Source of the DNA: Clavibacter michiganensis subsp. tessellarius
Lineage (GTDB): Bacteria; Actinomycetota; Actinomycetes; Actinomycetales; Microbacteriaceae
NCBI RefSeq assembly: GCF_021922985.1
Contig: NZ_CP040788.1
Location: 930,001 to 994,000, forward strand
Length of the DNA: 64,000 bases
Direction of reading: 5' to 3'
Shown: one piece after another, positions 9,454 to 18,008 of the stretch
Layout of the letters: each line of letters starts with the position of its first letter
How positions within the stretch are numbered: the stretch's first letter is position 1
The notes under the pieces: model-generated
The model's database searches: none
The model's input: only the letters and a program-made list of their open reading frames with translations
What the model was told of the DNA's origin: nothing
Program-made: the position numbers and the translations under genes

Positions 9454-9491
9454 GTTACCTCGCCATAACCGCCGTGTTTCCGCGATGTTAC
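9454..9491 (-). promoter_or_regulatory. Tandem GlnR-type boxes upstream of glnA1
   Basis: Read on the minus strand: GTAAC-n6-GAAAC-n6-GTTAT-n6-GTAAC. The first pair (9476-9491) matches the actinobacterial GlnR box gTnAC-n6-GaAAC exactly; the second (9454-9469) is a degenerate copy in the same register. The a1-b1-a2-b2 layout with 6-nt spacers is that of known GlnR operators. No glnR gene is in the window, so the regulator's identity is inferred. Confidence 0.75.
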
Positions 9492-9562
9492 GCAGGCTGC
9501 CCCGGGCGCGTCGCCGACTGTCCGCATGCCCGGGGGATCAGGGGATCCGCCGGCAGCGCGCC

Positions 9563-9568
9563 TAGGAT
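9563..9568 (+). promoter_or_regulatory. -10 element of the RDD gene (leaderless)
   Basis: TAGGAT ends 6 nt before the GTG at 9575, without a Shine-Dalgarno sequence. Confidence 0.5.
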
Positions 9569-9574
9569 CGAGGC

Positions 9575-10003
9575 GTGCCCGCGACCCCGTACAGCCCCGA
9601 CCTCGGCGATCCCGGCCGGAACAGGTGGCCGGGGGAGCGCCTCGGCCTCCCGGAGCGGGGGCGCGGCTCGGTGGCCCGCGCGGGGCGCCGACTCGTCGGC
9701 GTCTGCATCGACTGGGCCCTCGCGGTGCTCGTCTCGTGGGCGTTCTTCGCCTACGACGCCTCGGCCACGCTCGCGATCTTCGCCGTGATGCAGTACGTCC
9801 TCATCGTCACCCTCGGCGGCAGCGTGGGCCACGTCGTGCTCGGCATGCGCGTACGGCCCCTCACGGGCGGGTACGTCTCCCTCTGGCGCCCCGCGCTGCG
9901 CACGGTCCTGCTCTGCCTGGTCGTGCCGGCCGTGGTCTGGAACGCGGATCAGCGGGGCCTCCACGACGTCTTCTCGGGCACCGTGCTCGTCCGCACCTCC
10001 TGA
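9575..10003 (+). CDS. RDD family membrane protein
   Basis: A 142-residue protein with a soluble Pro/Arg-rich start of about 35 residues, then three hydrophobic segments (about residues 45-65, 68-90 and 108-125). The conserved Arg (GRRLVGVCIDWALAV) and Asp of the RDD family lie in the first segment. The biochemical role of the family is unclear; some members affect ion or osmotic homeostasis. GTG at 9575 is preferred because it follows TAGGAT at leaderless spacing. The gene converges on the DnaJ-like gene. Confidence 0.8.
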   Translation: MPATPYSPDLGDPGRNRWPGERLGLPERGRGSVARAGRRLVGVCIDWALAVLVSWAFFAYDASATLAIFAVMQYVLIVTLGGSVGHVVLGMRVRPLTGGYVSLWRPALRTVLLCLVVPAVVWNADQRGLHDVFSGTVLVRTS

Positions 10004-10045
10004 TCGCGGGCCGTCGGTCGGGCATCCCGCTGACGGGGACCGGGA

Positions 10046-10768
10046 TCAGCCGGGCTCGCACCCCAGGTAGACCAGCTCCGGGTCGACCCCTCCGAGCACC
10101 ACGCGCGCAGGCGACCCGGCGCGGACCGCGCCCAGCTCGCGGCTCTCGGTCTCGCGGCCGTCGTCCGAGCGTCCCGTGGTCACCTCGAAGCGCGCGAGCG
10201 CCGCGCTGCAGTCCTCGGGCGCCGTCATGTCCAGCAGCGTGCACGACGTCGGGTCGACGCACTCGCTGGCCCGCGAGGCCGGGTCGAGGACCGGCACGAC
10301 GACCGCGCCCTGCGTGAGGTCGGCGCCGATCGTCGTGAACTGCGCGCGCGTCGAGTCCTGGAACGTCACGAGGACCACCAGGATGCCGGCGAGGCCGCAC
10401 ACCGCGGCGATCGACGGGCCCAGTCCCCGACGGGCGAGCTCGCGGCGGGACCGTCCGTAGGGGTGCCGCCGCTCCGGCGCCGGGGAGGCGGCCGGTCGAT
10501 CGCCGCGGTAAGCGCCCGCGGGGGCCGGACGCGCCGACGCCGCCGCTGCCGGTCGGGGCGACGCCGCTTCGCGGGGGATCAGCAGCGCGTCCCGCGCGAG
10601 GGTCAGCTGCACGAACCGCTCGTGCGCCGAGCGGAGCTGCTGCGGCGTCGCGCCGGGGAGCCGGTCGGGATGCGTGTCCCGGGCCCGGCGGGCGTAGGCG
10701 CGGCGGACGGCCGTCCGATCGGCGTCCACGTCGACGCCGAGGAGAGCCGCGGCGGAGACGGGATCCAT
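10046..10768 (-). CDS. J-domain membrane protein
   Basis: A 240-residue protein with an N-terminal J domain (about residues 5-60) containing the HPD tripeptide at 33-35, needed to stimulate Hsp70 ATPase. A Pro/Ala/Arg-rich linker follows, then one transmembrane helix (about 117-140, beginning GPSIAAVCGLAGILVVLV). The C-terminal domain of roughly 95 residues carries several cysteines (CVDPTSC, ...EDCSA, ...YLGCEPG), suggesting disulphides outside the membrane. It is therefore probably a membrane-anchored DnaK co-chaperone or J-like adaptor with a cytoplasmic J domain; no classical DnaJ zinc domain is present. The start codon follows a CAGACT box by 6 nt. Confidence 0.75.
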   Translation of the reverse strand: MDPVSAAALLGVDVDADRTAVRRAYARRARDTHPDRLPGATPQQLRSAHERFVQLTLARDALLIPREAASPRPAAAASARPAPAGAYRGDRPAASPAPERRHPYGRSRRELARRGLGPSIAAVCGLAGILVVLVTFQDSTRAQFTTIGADLTQGAVVVPVLDPASRASECVDPTSCTLLDMTAPEDCSAALARFEVTTGRSDDGRETESRELGAVRAGSPARVVLGGVDPELVYLGCEPG

Positions 10769-10774
10769 GTGGTC

Positions 10775-10780
10775 AGTCTG
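10775..10780 (-). promoter_or_regulatory. -10 element of the J-domain gene (leaderless)
   Basis: CAGACT on the minus strand, 6 nt before the ATG; a variant of the TAGACT boxes seen before panB and rnpB. Confidence 0.4.
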
Positions 10781-10822
10781 CGCCGGGGCGGATGCCCGCG
10801 CAAACGGGCGGCGAGAGGCGGA

Positions 10823-11533
10823 TCAGCGGGCGCGCGACGGGCGCACCTTGAAGGGGTCCACGCCCTTGGGGATCGGCATGCTGTTCTGTCCGAGCGAGGT
10901 CAGCCGGTTGTTGACGGCCAGCACCTCGGCCTTGGTGATGGTGCGGGGGAAGCGCTGCAGACGACCCGCGAGCTTGTGCAGCTCGACCGAGTCCGCGTCC
11001 GGGCCGACGAAGACGAAGTGGACGGGCACGTTGGGGAGGACGCGCGCGATCTTGCGCCGCTCGTCCTCGAGCATGCGCGTGGTGCGGCTCTTCGGCCCCT
11101 CGCCGATGAGGGCGACGCCCGGCCGCCCGACGGCGCGGTACACGGCGTCCTGCGACTTGCCGTTGACGGCGACGGGCATCTCGCTGCCGACCCAGCCGCG
11201 CTTCAGGGAGCTGCGGAGCACGACGCCGACGGCGCCGGGCTGGCCCTTGATCTGGAGGTAGGCCGCGCGCTCCGCCTTGCGCCCGAGGACGATGAGGAAT
11301 GCGAGGACTCCGGCGAAGACGCCCGCGATGACGAAGAGGATGGCCGTGAGCCAGTTCCCGCCCGTCGCGAAGACCGCGAGGAGGATGCCGACGACGATGG
11401 GCCCGAGCAGCGCGAGGAGCATCCACCAGACCGAGCTCTTGTCGTAGCGCCGGGTCATCTGGAAGACCTGCCACATCTGCTTGATGCGGCCGGGTTCCTT
11501 GGGTGCCTTCGGAGAGGCTGTCTTGCGGGCCAT
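10823..11533 (-). CDS. DUF4191 family membrane protein
   Basis: This 236-residue protein matches the actinobacterial DUF4191 family. It has a basic N-terminus, two adjacent hydrophobic helices (about residues 37-57 and 62-82), then a cytoplasmic alpha/beta domain ending in KGVDPFKVRPSRAR. The function is unknown; in actinobacteria the family is usually encoded near lipoate or 2-oxoacid dehydrogenase genes, and here lpd-sucB lies 2-5 kb away. The frame stays open far upstream, but the ATG giving MARKTASPKAPK fits the family and follows a TATCCT -10 box by 7 nt. It diverges from the pseudokinase gene. Confidence 0.85.
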   Translation of the reverse strand: MARKTASPKAPKEPGRIKQMWQVFQMTRRYDKSSVWWMLLALLGPIVVGILLAVFATGGNWLTAILFVIAGVFAGVLAFLIVLGRKAERAAYLQIKGQPGAVGVVLRSSLKRGWVGSEMPVAVNGKSQDAVYRAVGRPGVALIGEGPKSRTTRMLEDERRKIARVLPNVPVHFVFVGPDADSVELHKLAGRLQRFPRTITKAEVLAVNNRLTSLGQNSMPIPKGVDPFKVRPSRAR

Positions 11534-11540
11534 GGTGCTC

Positions 11541-11546
11541 AGGATA
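11541..11546 (-). promoter_or_regulatory. -10 element of the DUF4191 gene (leaderless)
   Basis: TATCCT on the minus strand, 7 nt before the ATG. Confidence 0.55.
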
Positions 11547-11720
11547 CCCGGTGCCCGGACGCGTCCCGGCACCGCGACGCGTCGGCTCCTCCTCAGGTTC
11601 GAGAACGCGACGCCGTCCCCGGACGGCCGCGGCGGTGCCGTCTCGATACGCGGCGTCGCGGATGCTCCGTGCACGAGGGCCCGCCCCTCCCGACAGGGGA
11701 GCGGCTGCCCGGGGAGGACG

Positions 11721-13361
11721 GTGGACGTGCAGGGAGCACGCGAGTCAGGGCGGGGTCCGCGCGAGGCGCGCACGCGAGAGGGGGAGCGACCGCCCGCGCG
11801 GACGCGCGGCGGCACGCGGCGGCGGACCGGTGCGGGATCCGTCGACGACGGATCCGTCCTCGCGGGATATCGGCTCGTCCGGCTCATCGGGCGAGGGGAG
11901 CGGACGCAGGTGTACCTCGGGCGTCCGACGGCGCCGCACGGCACCTCCGACGGGTCGTCAGGCAACGTCGCCGTCAAGGTGGTCCCCGCCTCGCGGCGGA
12001 GCCGCGGGGACACCGAGATCCTCGCGCTCCAGGCGGTCGACTCGGAGCACGTCGTGCACCTGCTCGACGTCGCGTCCCTCGCCGACGGCGGCGTGTGCCT
12101 CGTACAGTCCCTGTGCGCTCGCGGCACGGCCGCAGCGCTCGTGGGCAGGAGGGGCGAGCTGACGCCCGGGGAGGTGTGCACCCTGCTGACCTCCGTCCTG
12201 CGGGGCCTCGGCGACCTCCACCAGGTCGGTGTCGCGCACGGCGCGCTCGACCTCACGCACGTCCTCCTCGACGCGACGGGACGCCCGATCCTCGGCGGGC
12301 TCGGGTCCGCGCAGCTGCCGGGTGGAGCCCCAGGCGACGAGCCGGCAGCCGGACGCCACCACGGAATGGACCCGATGGCGGAGGACCTGGCGCGGGTGGC
12401 GCGCATGGCGGCGGCGCTCTGGACGCCCGGCAGGCCGACGGCGCGCTCGACCGACGCCTCCTGGGACGACTGGCTCGCCACGCTGGACGACGCGGTGCAC
12501 GGCGAATCGGACCTCACCGCCCACGACCTCGCCGATCGGCTGCTGGAGATCGCGGACGCGGCTCCGCTGGCGGACGTGGCGTCCGACGGCCCCGGCGACG
12601 ACCGGGGCCCGGTGGGCGGGACGGCCGGCTCCGGGGACGACCCGGCGGTCCTCGTGCGTCGACCCGAGCCCGAGCGGCGAGGGAGGCGACGGGAGCCGTC
12701 CACGAGCAGGGACGCCTCCGCCCGAGCCCGCCGGCACCGGGCTCCCCAGGAGACCCCCATTCGGCGGACGCGCGCCCGTCTCCGTGGAGCCGTCGCGACC
12801 GTCCGACAGGAGATGGCCCTCGTGCGCCCACGCGTGTGGATGGGCGGCGCGGCCGCGCTCCTCGTCGCCGCCTCGGGCGCCGTGGCCGTGCCGATGCTGG
12901 GGGCCGCCGCGCACGGGGCCCCGCAGGCGGTCGTCGGACCGACGATGCCGTCCGCGGACCCGGAGGCCGACGGCGGGACGACCGATGCGGTGCCGCCGGA
13001 CGCCGCCCCGCTGCAGCCCGACGTCGACGCCGCATCCTCCCCGGACCCCGACGTCGCCGCACCGGCCCTGCTGCGCCTCCGGGCCGACTGCCTGCGCTCC
13101 TCCCAGGACGGGTGCCTCGGCGGGGTGGATCAGCCGGACTCCGCGATGGAGGATGCCGACCGCTCCCGGGCGCGCACGGGATCCGCGGACGCGGCTGCCC
13201 TGCACGCGACGGACCGCCTGGATCCGGCCCAGCGCCTCGGCGACTCGGCGCTGATCACGCTGCACGGGGACGCCGACGCCCCCCGACGCCGACCGGCCTC
13301 CCTCCTGATGGTCAGGGGGGAGGCCGGGTGGCGGATCCGCGACCTGATGGACGACCGGTGA
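11721..13361 (+). CDS. Membrane-anchored Ser/Thr pseudokinase
   Basis: About 546 residues. The N-terminal half has a eukaryotic-type kinase fold: glycine loop IGRGERTQVYLG, the VAVKVV lysine, then HGALDLTHVLLD where HRDLKPxN is expected and GGLGSA where DFG is expected. The catalytic Asp, the Mg-binding Asn and the DFG Asp are all missing, so it should not phosphorylate. A single transmembrane helix follows at about residues 370-392 (VWMGGAAALLVAASG...). The C-terminal extracytoplasmic region of about 150 residues begins Pro/Asp-rich and contains a two-Cys segment (RADCLRSSQDGCLGG). A likely role is membrane scaffold or sensor. The start is uncertain: GTG 11721 has GGGGAGG just upstream, and GTG 11727 is also possible. 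A hairpin overlaps the stop codon. Confidence 0.75.
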   Translation: MDVQGARESGRGPREARTREGERPPARTRGGTRRRTGAGSVDDGSVLAGYRLVRLIGRGERTQVYLGRPTAPHGTSDGSSGNVAVKVVPASRRSRGDTEILALQAVDSEHVVHLLDVASLADGGVCLVQSLCARGTAAALVGRRGELTPGEVCTLLTSVLRGLGDLHQVGVAHGALDLTHVLLDATGRPILGGLGSAQLPGGAPGDEPAAGRHHGMDPMAEDLARVARMAAALWTPGRPTARSTDASWDDWLATLDDAVHGESDLTAHDLADRLLEIADAAPLADVASDGPGDDRGPVGGTAGSGDDPAVLVRRPEPERRGRRREPSTSRDASARARRHRAPQETPIRRTRARLRGAVATVRQEMALVRPRVWMGGAAALLVAASGAVAVPMLGAAAHGAPQAVVGPTMPSADPEADGGTTDAVPPDAAPLQPDVDAASSPDPDVAAPALLRLRADCLRSSQDGCLGGVDQPDSAMEDADRSRARTGSADAAALHATDRLDPAQRLGDSALITLHGDADAPRRRPASLLMVRGEAGWRIRDLMDDR

Positions 13362-13375
13362 GGTCGGCCATCAGG
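13343..13375 (+). terminator. Hairpin over the pseudokinase stop codon
   Basis: CCTGATGG pairs with CCATCAGG, with an inner GACC/GGTC. It straddles the stop codon and faces the convergent sucB 3' end 9 nt later. Confidence 0.5.
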
Positions 13376-13383
13376 CCCCGGCG

Positions 13384-14838
13384 CTAGATGCCGAGGTCGG
13401 CGTCGAAGGCGCCGGCCTCGAGGCGGTTCTTCACCGCGACGAGGAAGCGCGAGGCGTCCGCGCCGTCGACGATGCGGTGGTCGTACGAGAGCGCCAGGTA
13501 CACCGTGGAGCGGATGGCGATCGTGTCCTGGCCGTCGGCCGTGATCACGACGGGACGCTTCGTGACGATGCCCGTGCCGAGGATGGCCGACTGCGGGAGG
13601 AAGACCACCGGCGTGTCGAACAGCGCGCCGCGCGAACCCGTGTTGGTGAGCGTGAACGTGCCGCCGGCCAGCTCGTCCGGCGACAGCTTGTTGTCGCGCG
13701 TGCGGGCGGCGAGGTCGGCGATCTCGGTCGCGAACTGCGCGAGGTTCTTGCCCTCGGCGTCCTTGACCACGGGGGTGAGCAGGCCGCGCTCGGTGTCGAC
13801 CGCGATGCTGATGTTCTCGTGGTCCGGGTAGACGATGCTGTCGCCGTCGACGGTCGCGTTGACGACCGGGTAGGCGCGCAGCGCCTCCGCGGCGGCCAGC
13901 GCGAAGAACGGGAGGAAGGAGAGCTTGACGCCCGTCTTCTCGACGAACTCGGCCTTCACGCGGTCGCGGAAGCGCGCGACCTTGGTGACGTCCACCTCGA
14001 CGACGCTCGTGAGCTGCGCCGTCGACTGCATGGAGACGACGGCGCGGTCGGCGATGAGCTTGCGCATGCGCGACATCTTGGCCGTCGTGCCGCGCAGCGG
14101 AGACGTCTCGAGGGGAGCGGCGGCCGGAGCGGCGGGAGCCGACGGCGTCGAGGCGCTCGCGGCGGAGGCCGCGGCCTCGGCCGCCGCGAGGACGTCCTCC
14201 TTGCGGATTCGTCCGCCGACGCCGGTGCCCGTGACGGACGCGATGTCGACGCCGCGCTCGTTCGCGAGCTTGCGCACGAGCGGCGTCACGTAGCCGGCGT
14301 TGCCGGAGGCGGCCGGGGCGGGAGCCGCGGTAGGCGCCGGAGCCGCCGGAGCCGCGGCAGGCGCGGGGGCAGGAGCCGCGGCGACGGGCGCGGGAGCCGG
14401 CGCCTCCTGGGCGGCAGGAGCCTGCGTGGCGGCGGGTGCGGGCTCGGGCTCGACGGGCGCGGGCGCCTCGGAGTCGTCGTCCGCCTCCGTGGACGGGGTC
14501 ACCTGGTCGTCGACGGCGTCCTCGGCTGGCTCGTCCTGCTGCACGGGCTCGGGCTCGGCCTCGGCCTCGGGCTGCTCGGCGGGGGCGTCGCCGCCGCCGG
14601 AGCCGTCGCCGATGCGCACGAGGACGGCGCCGACCTCGACGGTCTCGTCCTCCTGCACGAGGATCTCCTCGATCACGCCCGCCACGGGGGAGGGGATCTC
14701 GGTGTCGACCTTGTCGGTCGAGACCTCGAGGAGGGGCTCGTCCACCTCGACGTGGTCGCCGACGTTCTTGAGCCAGCGGGTCACCGTGCCCTCGGTGACG
14801 CTCTCGCCGAGTGCGGGGAGGTTGACGGATTCGCTCAT
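13384..14838 (-). CDS. sucB: Dihydrolipoamide acyltransferase (E2) of a 2-oxoacid dehydrogenase complex
   Basis: This is the E2 core, which moves acyl groups from lipoamide to CoA. Order of domains in 484 residues: one lipoyl domain (2-78, lipoyl Lys43 in STDKVDTE), a long Ala/Pro/Glu linker (about 85-180), an E3-binding domain (about 182-218, [11 protein letters not shown]...GRIRKEDVL), and the catalytic domain ending with the SYDHRIVDG His-Asp motif. It is named SucB by similarity, but in actinobacteria with an E1-E2 fusion 2-oxoglutarate dehydrogenase this protein (DlaT type) often serves pyruvate dehydrogenase, so the substrate is uncertain. It lies 60 nt downstream of lpd and is probably co-transcribed with it. 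Confidence 0.93.
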   Translation of the reverse strand: MSESVNLPALGESVTEGTVTRWLKNVGDHVEVDEPLLEVSTDKVDTEIPSPVAGVIEEILVQEDETVEVGAVLVRIGDGSGGGDAPAEQPEAEAEPEPVQQDEPAEDAVDDQVTPSTEADDDSEAPAPVEPEPAPAATQAPAAQEAPAPAPVAAAPAPAPAAAPAAPAPTAAPAPAASGNAGYVTPLVRKLANERGVDIASVTGTGVGGRIRKEDVLAAAEAAASAASASTPSAPAAPAAAPLETSPLRGTTAKMSRMRKLIADRAVVSMQSTAQLTSVVEVDVTKVARFRDRVKAEFVEKTGVKLSFLPFFALAAAEALRAYPVVNATVDGDSIVYPDHENISIAVDTERGLLTPVVKDAEGKNLAQFATEIADLAARTRDNKLSPDELAGGTFTLTNTGSRGALFDTPVVFLPQSAILGTGIVTKRPVVITADGQDTIAIRSTVYLALSYDHRIVDGADASRFLVAVKNRLEAGAFDADLGI

Positions 14839-14898
14839 GGGGTTGTCTCCTTCAGGCCCGACTCCGGACCCGGCTTGTGTGTCGGTGGTGGCGGGGTG

Positions 14899-16272
14899 CT
14901 ACAGGGCGTGCAGCGGGGTGCCGGCGAGGGCCAGGTGGGCCTCTCCGAGCGCCTCGTTCTGAGTGGGGTGGGCGTGGACCAGGTTGGCGACGTCCTCGGG
15001 GTAGGCCTCCCAGTTCACGATGAGCTGGCCCTCGCCGATGAGCTCGCCGACGCGCGCGCCGATCATGTGGATGCCGACGACCGGGCCGTCCTGCACCCGC
15101 ACGACCTTCACGGATCCGGCCGTGCCGATGATCGAGCTCTTGCCGTTGCCGCCGAGGTTGTACTCGTAGCTGGAGACCTTGTCGGCGCCGAACTTCTCGA
15201 CGGCCTTCGCCTCGCTGTAGCCGACGCTCGCGACCTCGGGGTCGGAGTAGGTGACCTTGGGGATGTTGATGTCCTCGACGACGACGGGCTTGTTGCCCGC
15301 GATCTCCTCGGCGACGAAGATGCCCTGCTGGAAGCCGCGGTGCGCGAGCTGGAGGCCGGGGACGATGTCGCCGACGGCGTAGACGCCGGGGACGCTGGTC
15401 TGGAGGCGCTCGTCCGTCAGCACGAAGCCGCGGTCGGTCTTCACGCCCGCCTCCTCGAAGCCCAGGCCCTGGGTCGCCGGTCCGCGGCCGACGGCCACGA
15501 GCAGGATGTCGGCGTCGAACGCGGTGCCGTCCTCGAGCGTGACCTGCACGCCCTGGTCGTCCTGCGTGACCGACTTGAAGCGCACGCCGAGCGAGAACGC
15601 GATGCCGCGCTTGCGGAAGGCGCGCTCGAACTGCTTGCTGATCGACTCCTCCTCGTTCGGCACGAGGTGGGGGAGCGCCTCGATGATCTGCACGTCGACG
15701 CCGAAGGAGCGCCAGACGGACGCGAACTCGACGCCGATGACGCCGCCGCCGAGGATGGCGACCTTCTTCGGGATGTAGTCGAGCTCGAGGGCCTGCTCGC
15801 TCGTGATGACGCGGCCGCCGATCTCGAGGCCGGGGAGGGTGCGCGAGTACGAGCCGGTGGCGAGGACGACGCTCTTCCCGGTGATGGTCTGGTCGCCGAC
15901 CTGCACGGTCGTGCCGGACGTGAGGCGGCCCTCGCCCTCGATGACGGTGATGCCGCGGGCCTTGATCAGGCCCTGGAGACCCTTGTACTTGCTGGCGACG
16001 ATGGCCTCGCGGTACGCCGTGACGCGCGCGATATCGACCCCGTCGAACGTGACGTTGACGCCGTACTTCTCCGACTCCCGCGACACGTCGGCCACCTCGG
16101 CCGAGTGCAGGAGCGCCTTCGTGGGGATGCAGCCGCGGTGGAGGCAGGTGCCGCCCAGCTTGCCCTTCTCCACGAGGCCCACGGTCTTGCCCAGCTGAAC
16201 CGCGCGGAGGGCGGCTGCGTAGCCACCGCTCCCGCCGCCGAGCACCACCACGTCAAAGTTCTGTTCCGACAC
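14899..16272 (-). CDS. lpdA: Dihydrolipoyl dehydrogenase (E3)
   Basis: This FAD flavoprotein reoxidises dihydrolipoamide with NAD+ for the 2-oxoacid dehydrogenase complexes. The 457-residue length is normal. An N-terminal FAD motif GGGSGGYAAALRA comes first, then the redox disulphide GGTCLHRGCIPTKA (Cys43 and Cys48). An NAD-binding GGGVIGVEFASVW follows near residue 180, then the VGRGPATQGLGFEE and AVGD FAD segment. The catalytic His-Glu is in HAHPTQNEALGEA near the C-terminus. It lies upstream of sucB on the same strand, giving an E3-E2 operon. The gene is intact. Confidence 0.96.
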   Translation of the reverse strand: MSEQNFDVVVLGGGSGGYAAALRAVQLGKTVGLVEKGKLGGTCLHRGCIPTKALLHSAEVADVSRESEKYGVNVTFDGVDIARVTAYREAIVASKYKGLQGLIKARGITVIEGEGRLTSGTTVQVGDQTITGKSVVLATGSYSRTLPGLEIGGRVITSEQALELDYIPKKVAILGGGVIGVEFASVWRSFGVDVQIIEALPHLVPNEEESISKQFERAFRKRGIAFSLGVRFKSVTQDDQGVQVTLEDGTAFDADILLVAVGRGPATQGLGFEEAGVKTDRGFVLTDERLQTSVPGVYAVGDIVPGLQLAHRGFQQGIFVAEEIAGNKPVVVEDINIPKVTYSDPEVASVGYSEAKAVEKFGADKVSSYEYNLGGNGKSSIIGTAGSVKVVRVQDGPVVGIHMIGARVGELIGEGQLIVNWEAYPEDVANLVHAHPTQNEALGEAHLALAGTPLHAL

Positions 16273-16363
16273 CCAGGATCTCCCTCGTATGCATCAAGGT
16301 CGTCTCATGCGACCGCCCGACCGGGCAGGCGCGGGACCCCCTCAGGAGGCCTCTCCGAGCCTA

Positions 16364-17872
16364 CTACGCGCGTGTAAAACCGGCGGCCAGGGCGAGGAGC
16401 GTGCGCACCCCGACGCCCGTCGGGCCCTTGCCCGTGAACCCGTGCCCGCCGCCCTTGTTGTGCGAGGGCCCGGCGATGTCGATGTGCGCCCACGGGATGC
16501 GCGGGGCGTCCTCGGCGTCGCTCGTGCGTCCGACGAACTCCTTGAGGAAGACGCCGGCGACGAGCATGCCGCCCGCGGGGTTGCCGGGCTTGACGTTGGC
16601 GATGTCCGCCACGTCGGAGTTGAGGAGCGCGCGCATCTCCTCGGGGAGCGGCATCCCCCACATGCTCTCGCCCTGCTCGCGCGCGACGCCGAGGAGCCGG
16701 GCCACGAGCTCGTCGTCGCCCATCACGGCGGAGTACCGCTCGCCGAGCGCGACGACCTGCGCACCGGTGAGGGTGGCGATGTCGATGACCGCGTCGGGGT
16801 GCTCCTCGCTCGCCGCGACGAGGCCGTCCGCCATGACGAGGCGCCCCTCCGCGTCGGTGTTCAGCACCTCGACGGTCGTGCCGCCGCGCATGCGCAGGAC
16901 GTCGTCGGGGCGGATGGCCGACCCCGATGGCATGTTCTCCGCGATGCAGAGCCAGGCCGTGAGCCGCACGGGCAGCTCGAGGCGCGCCGCCGCGACGACG
17001 ACCTCGAGGATGCTGGCCGCGCCGGTCATGTCGTACTTCATCCCGATCATCGGCACGGCGGGCTTCAGCGAGATGCCGCCGGTGTCGTAGGTGATGCCCT
17101 TGCCGACGAGCGCCAGGTGGCGCGTGGCGCCTGCGGGGGAGTAGGCGACCTTGACGAGGCGCGGCGGCCGGGTGGATCCCTGGCCGACCCCGAGGATGCC
17201 CCCGAAGCCGTCCGCGGCGAGCGCCTCCTCGTCCCAGACGCGCACGTCCACCGGCAGGTCGGCGGTGCGCGCGTGCACGGCGTCGACGAACGTGGCGGGG
17301 TAGAGGTCGAGCGGCGGGGTGTTGACCAGGTCCTTGGTGCCGGCGACGGCGTCGGCGACCGCGGTCGCCCGCGCGACCGCCTCGTCGGCGTCCTCGGCGG
17401 TCCACGAGTCGTCCGACGCGGCGACCGTGACGGCGGAGGCGCGCGCCTTCTGCCCCGCGAGGGAGTCGTGGCGGTAGGCGTCGAAGGCGTACACCCCGAG
17501 CGCCGCGCCCTCGAGCACGGCGGTCAGCTCCTCGAGGGAGGACACGGGCAGCGCCAGCACGACGCTCTCGATCCCGCGCAGCTGGCGCGTCGCCGTGCCG
17601 GCGGCGTAGCGGAGGGCCACCGCGTCCAGCGGGGCCGAGCCCACGCCGACGAGCGCGACGGTGCGGGCGGCCGTGCCGGTCCCGCCGATGCGCGTGACCT
17701 CGTCCCGTCCGCCGGTCACGCCGAGCGCGACGAGGTCGGCGGCATCCAGCTCGAGCCCCTCGGGGGCGTGCACGCGGATGCCCTCCTTGTCGGAGGAGAC
17801 GGCGACGACGAGGACGTCGGCCGAGGTCTCGACGGCGCGGTCGGGGGACACGGAGAGGAGGGGTGTGGTCAT
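16364..17872 (-). CDS. pepA: Leucyl aminopeptidase (M17)
   Basis: A cytoplasmic two-metal aminopeptidase releasing N-terminal residues. It has 502 residues with an N-terminal macro-like domain (about 1-175) and a C-terminal catalytic domain. The metal and catalytic motifs are present: VGKGITYDTGGISLKP (Lys and Asp ligands), MTGAASILEVV, and NTDAEGRLVMADGL (Asp-Glu ligands plus catalytic Arg). The ATG follows a TAGGCT box by 8 nt, suggesting a leaderless message. It diverges from the PAC2 gene and lies 91 nt upstream of lpd on the opposite side, but has its own stop and spacing and is not clearly in that operon. Confidence 0.95.
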   Translation of the reverse strand: MTTPLLSVSPDRAVETSADVLVVAVSSDKEGIRVHAPEGLELDAADLVALGVTGGRDEVTRIGGTGTAARTVALVGVGSAPLDAVALRYAAGTATRQLRGIESVVLALPVSSLEELTAVLEGAALGVYAFDAYRHDSLAGQKARASAVTVAASDDSWTAEDADEAVARATAVADAVAGTKDLVNTPPLDLYPATFVDAVHARTADLPVDVRVWDEEALAADGFGGILGVGQGSTRPPRLVKVAYSPAGATRHLALVGKGITYDTGGISLKPAVPMIGMKYDMTGAASILEVVVAAARLELPVRLTAWLCIAENMPSGSAIRPDDVLRMRGGTTVEVLNTDAEGRLVMADGLVAASEEHPDAVIDIATLTGAQVVALGERYSAVMGDDELVARLLGVAREQGESMWGMPLPEEMRALLNSDVADIANVKPGNPAGGMLVAGVFLKEFVGRTSDAEDAPRIPWAHIDIAGPSHNKGGGHGFTGKGPTGVGVRTLLALAAGFTRA

Positions 17873-17880
17873 GGGCCACG

Positions 17881-17886
17881 AGCCTA
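17881..17886 (-). promoter_or_regulatory. -10 element of pepA (leaderless)
   Basis: TAGGCT on the minus strand, 8 nt before the pepA ATG. Confidence 0.45.
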
Positions 17887-17996
17887 TCGACGCGCGGACC
17901 CGCGCCGGCCGGGTCCGCCGGCCGGGCAGCTCGCGTGTTCGCTCTGGGCGGCACCGCTCCCGGCCGCCGCCGCGGGAGGCCGTCGGGAGCGCGGCC

Positions 17997-18002
17997 TAGA
18001 GT
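17997..18002 (+). promoter_or_regulatory. -10 element of the PAC2 gene (leaderless)
   Basis: TAGAGT ends 6 nt before the ATG at 18009. Confidence 0.5.
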
Positions 18003-18008
18003 TGGGAC

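Noticed and set aside
13384..14838. Assigning the E2 firmly to 2-oxoglutarate dehydrogenase
   Set aside because: In many actinobacteria this SucB-like E2 serves pyruvate dehydrogenase; without E1 genes in view the substrate stays open.
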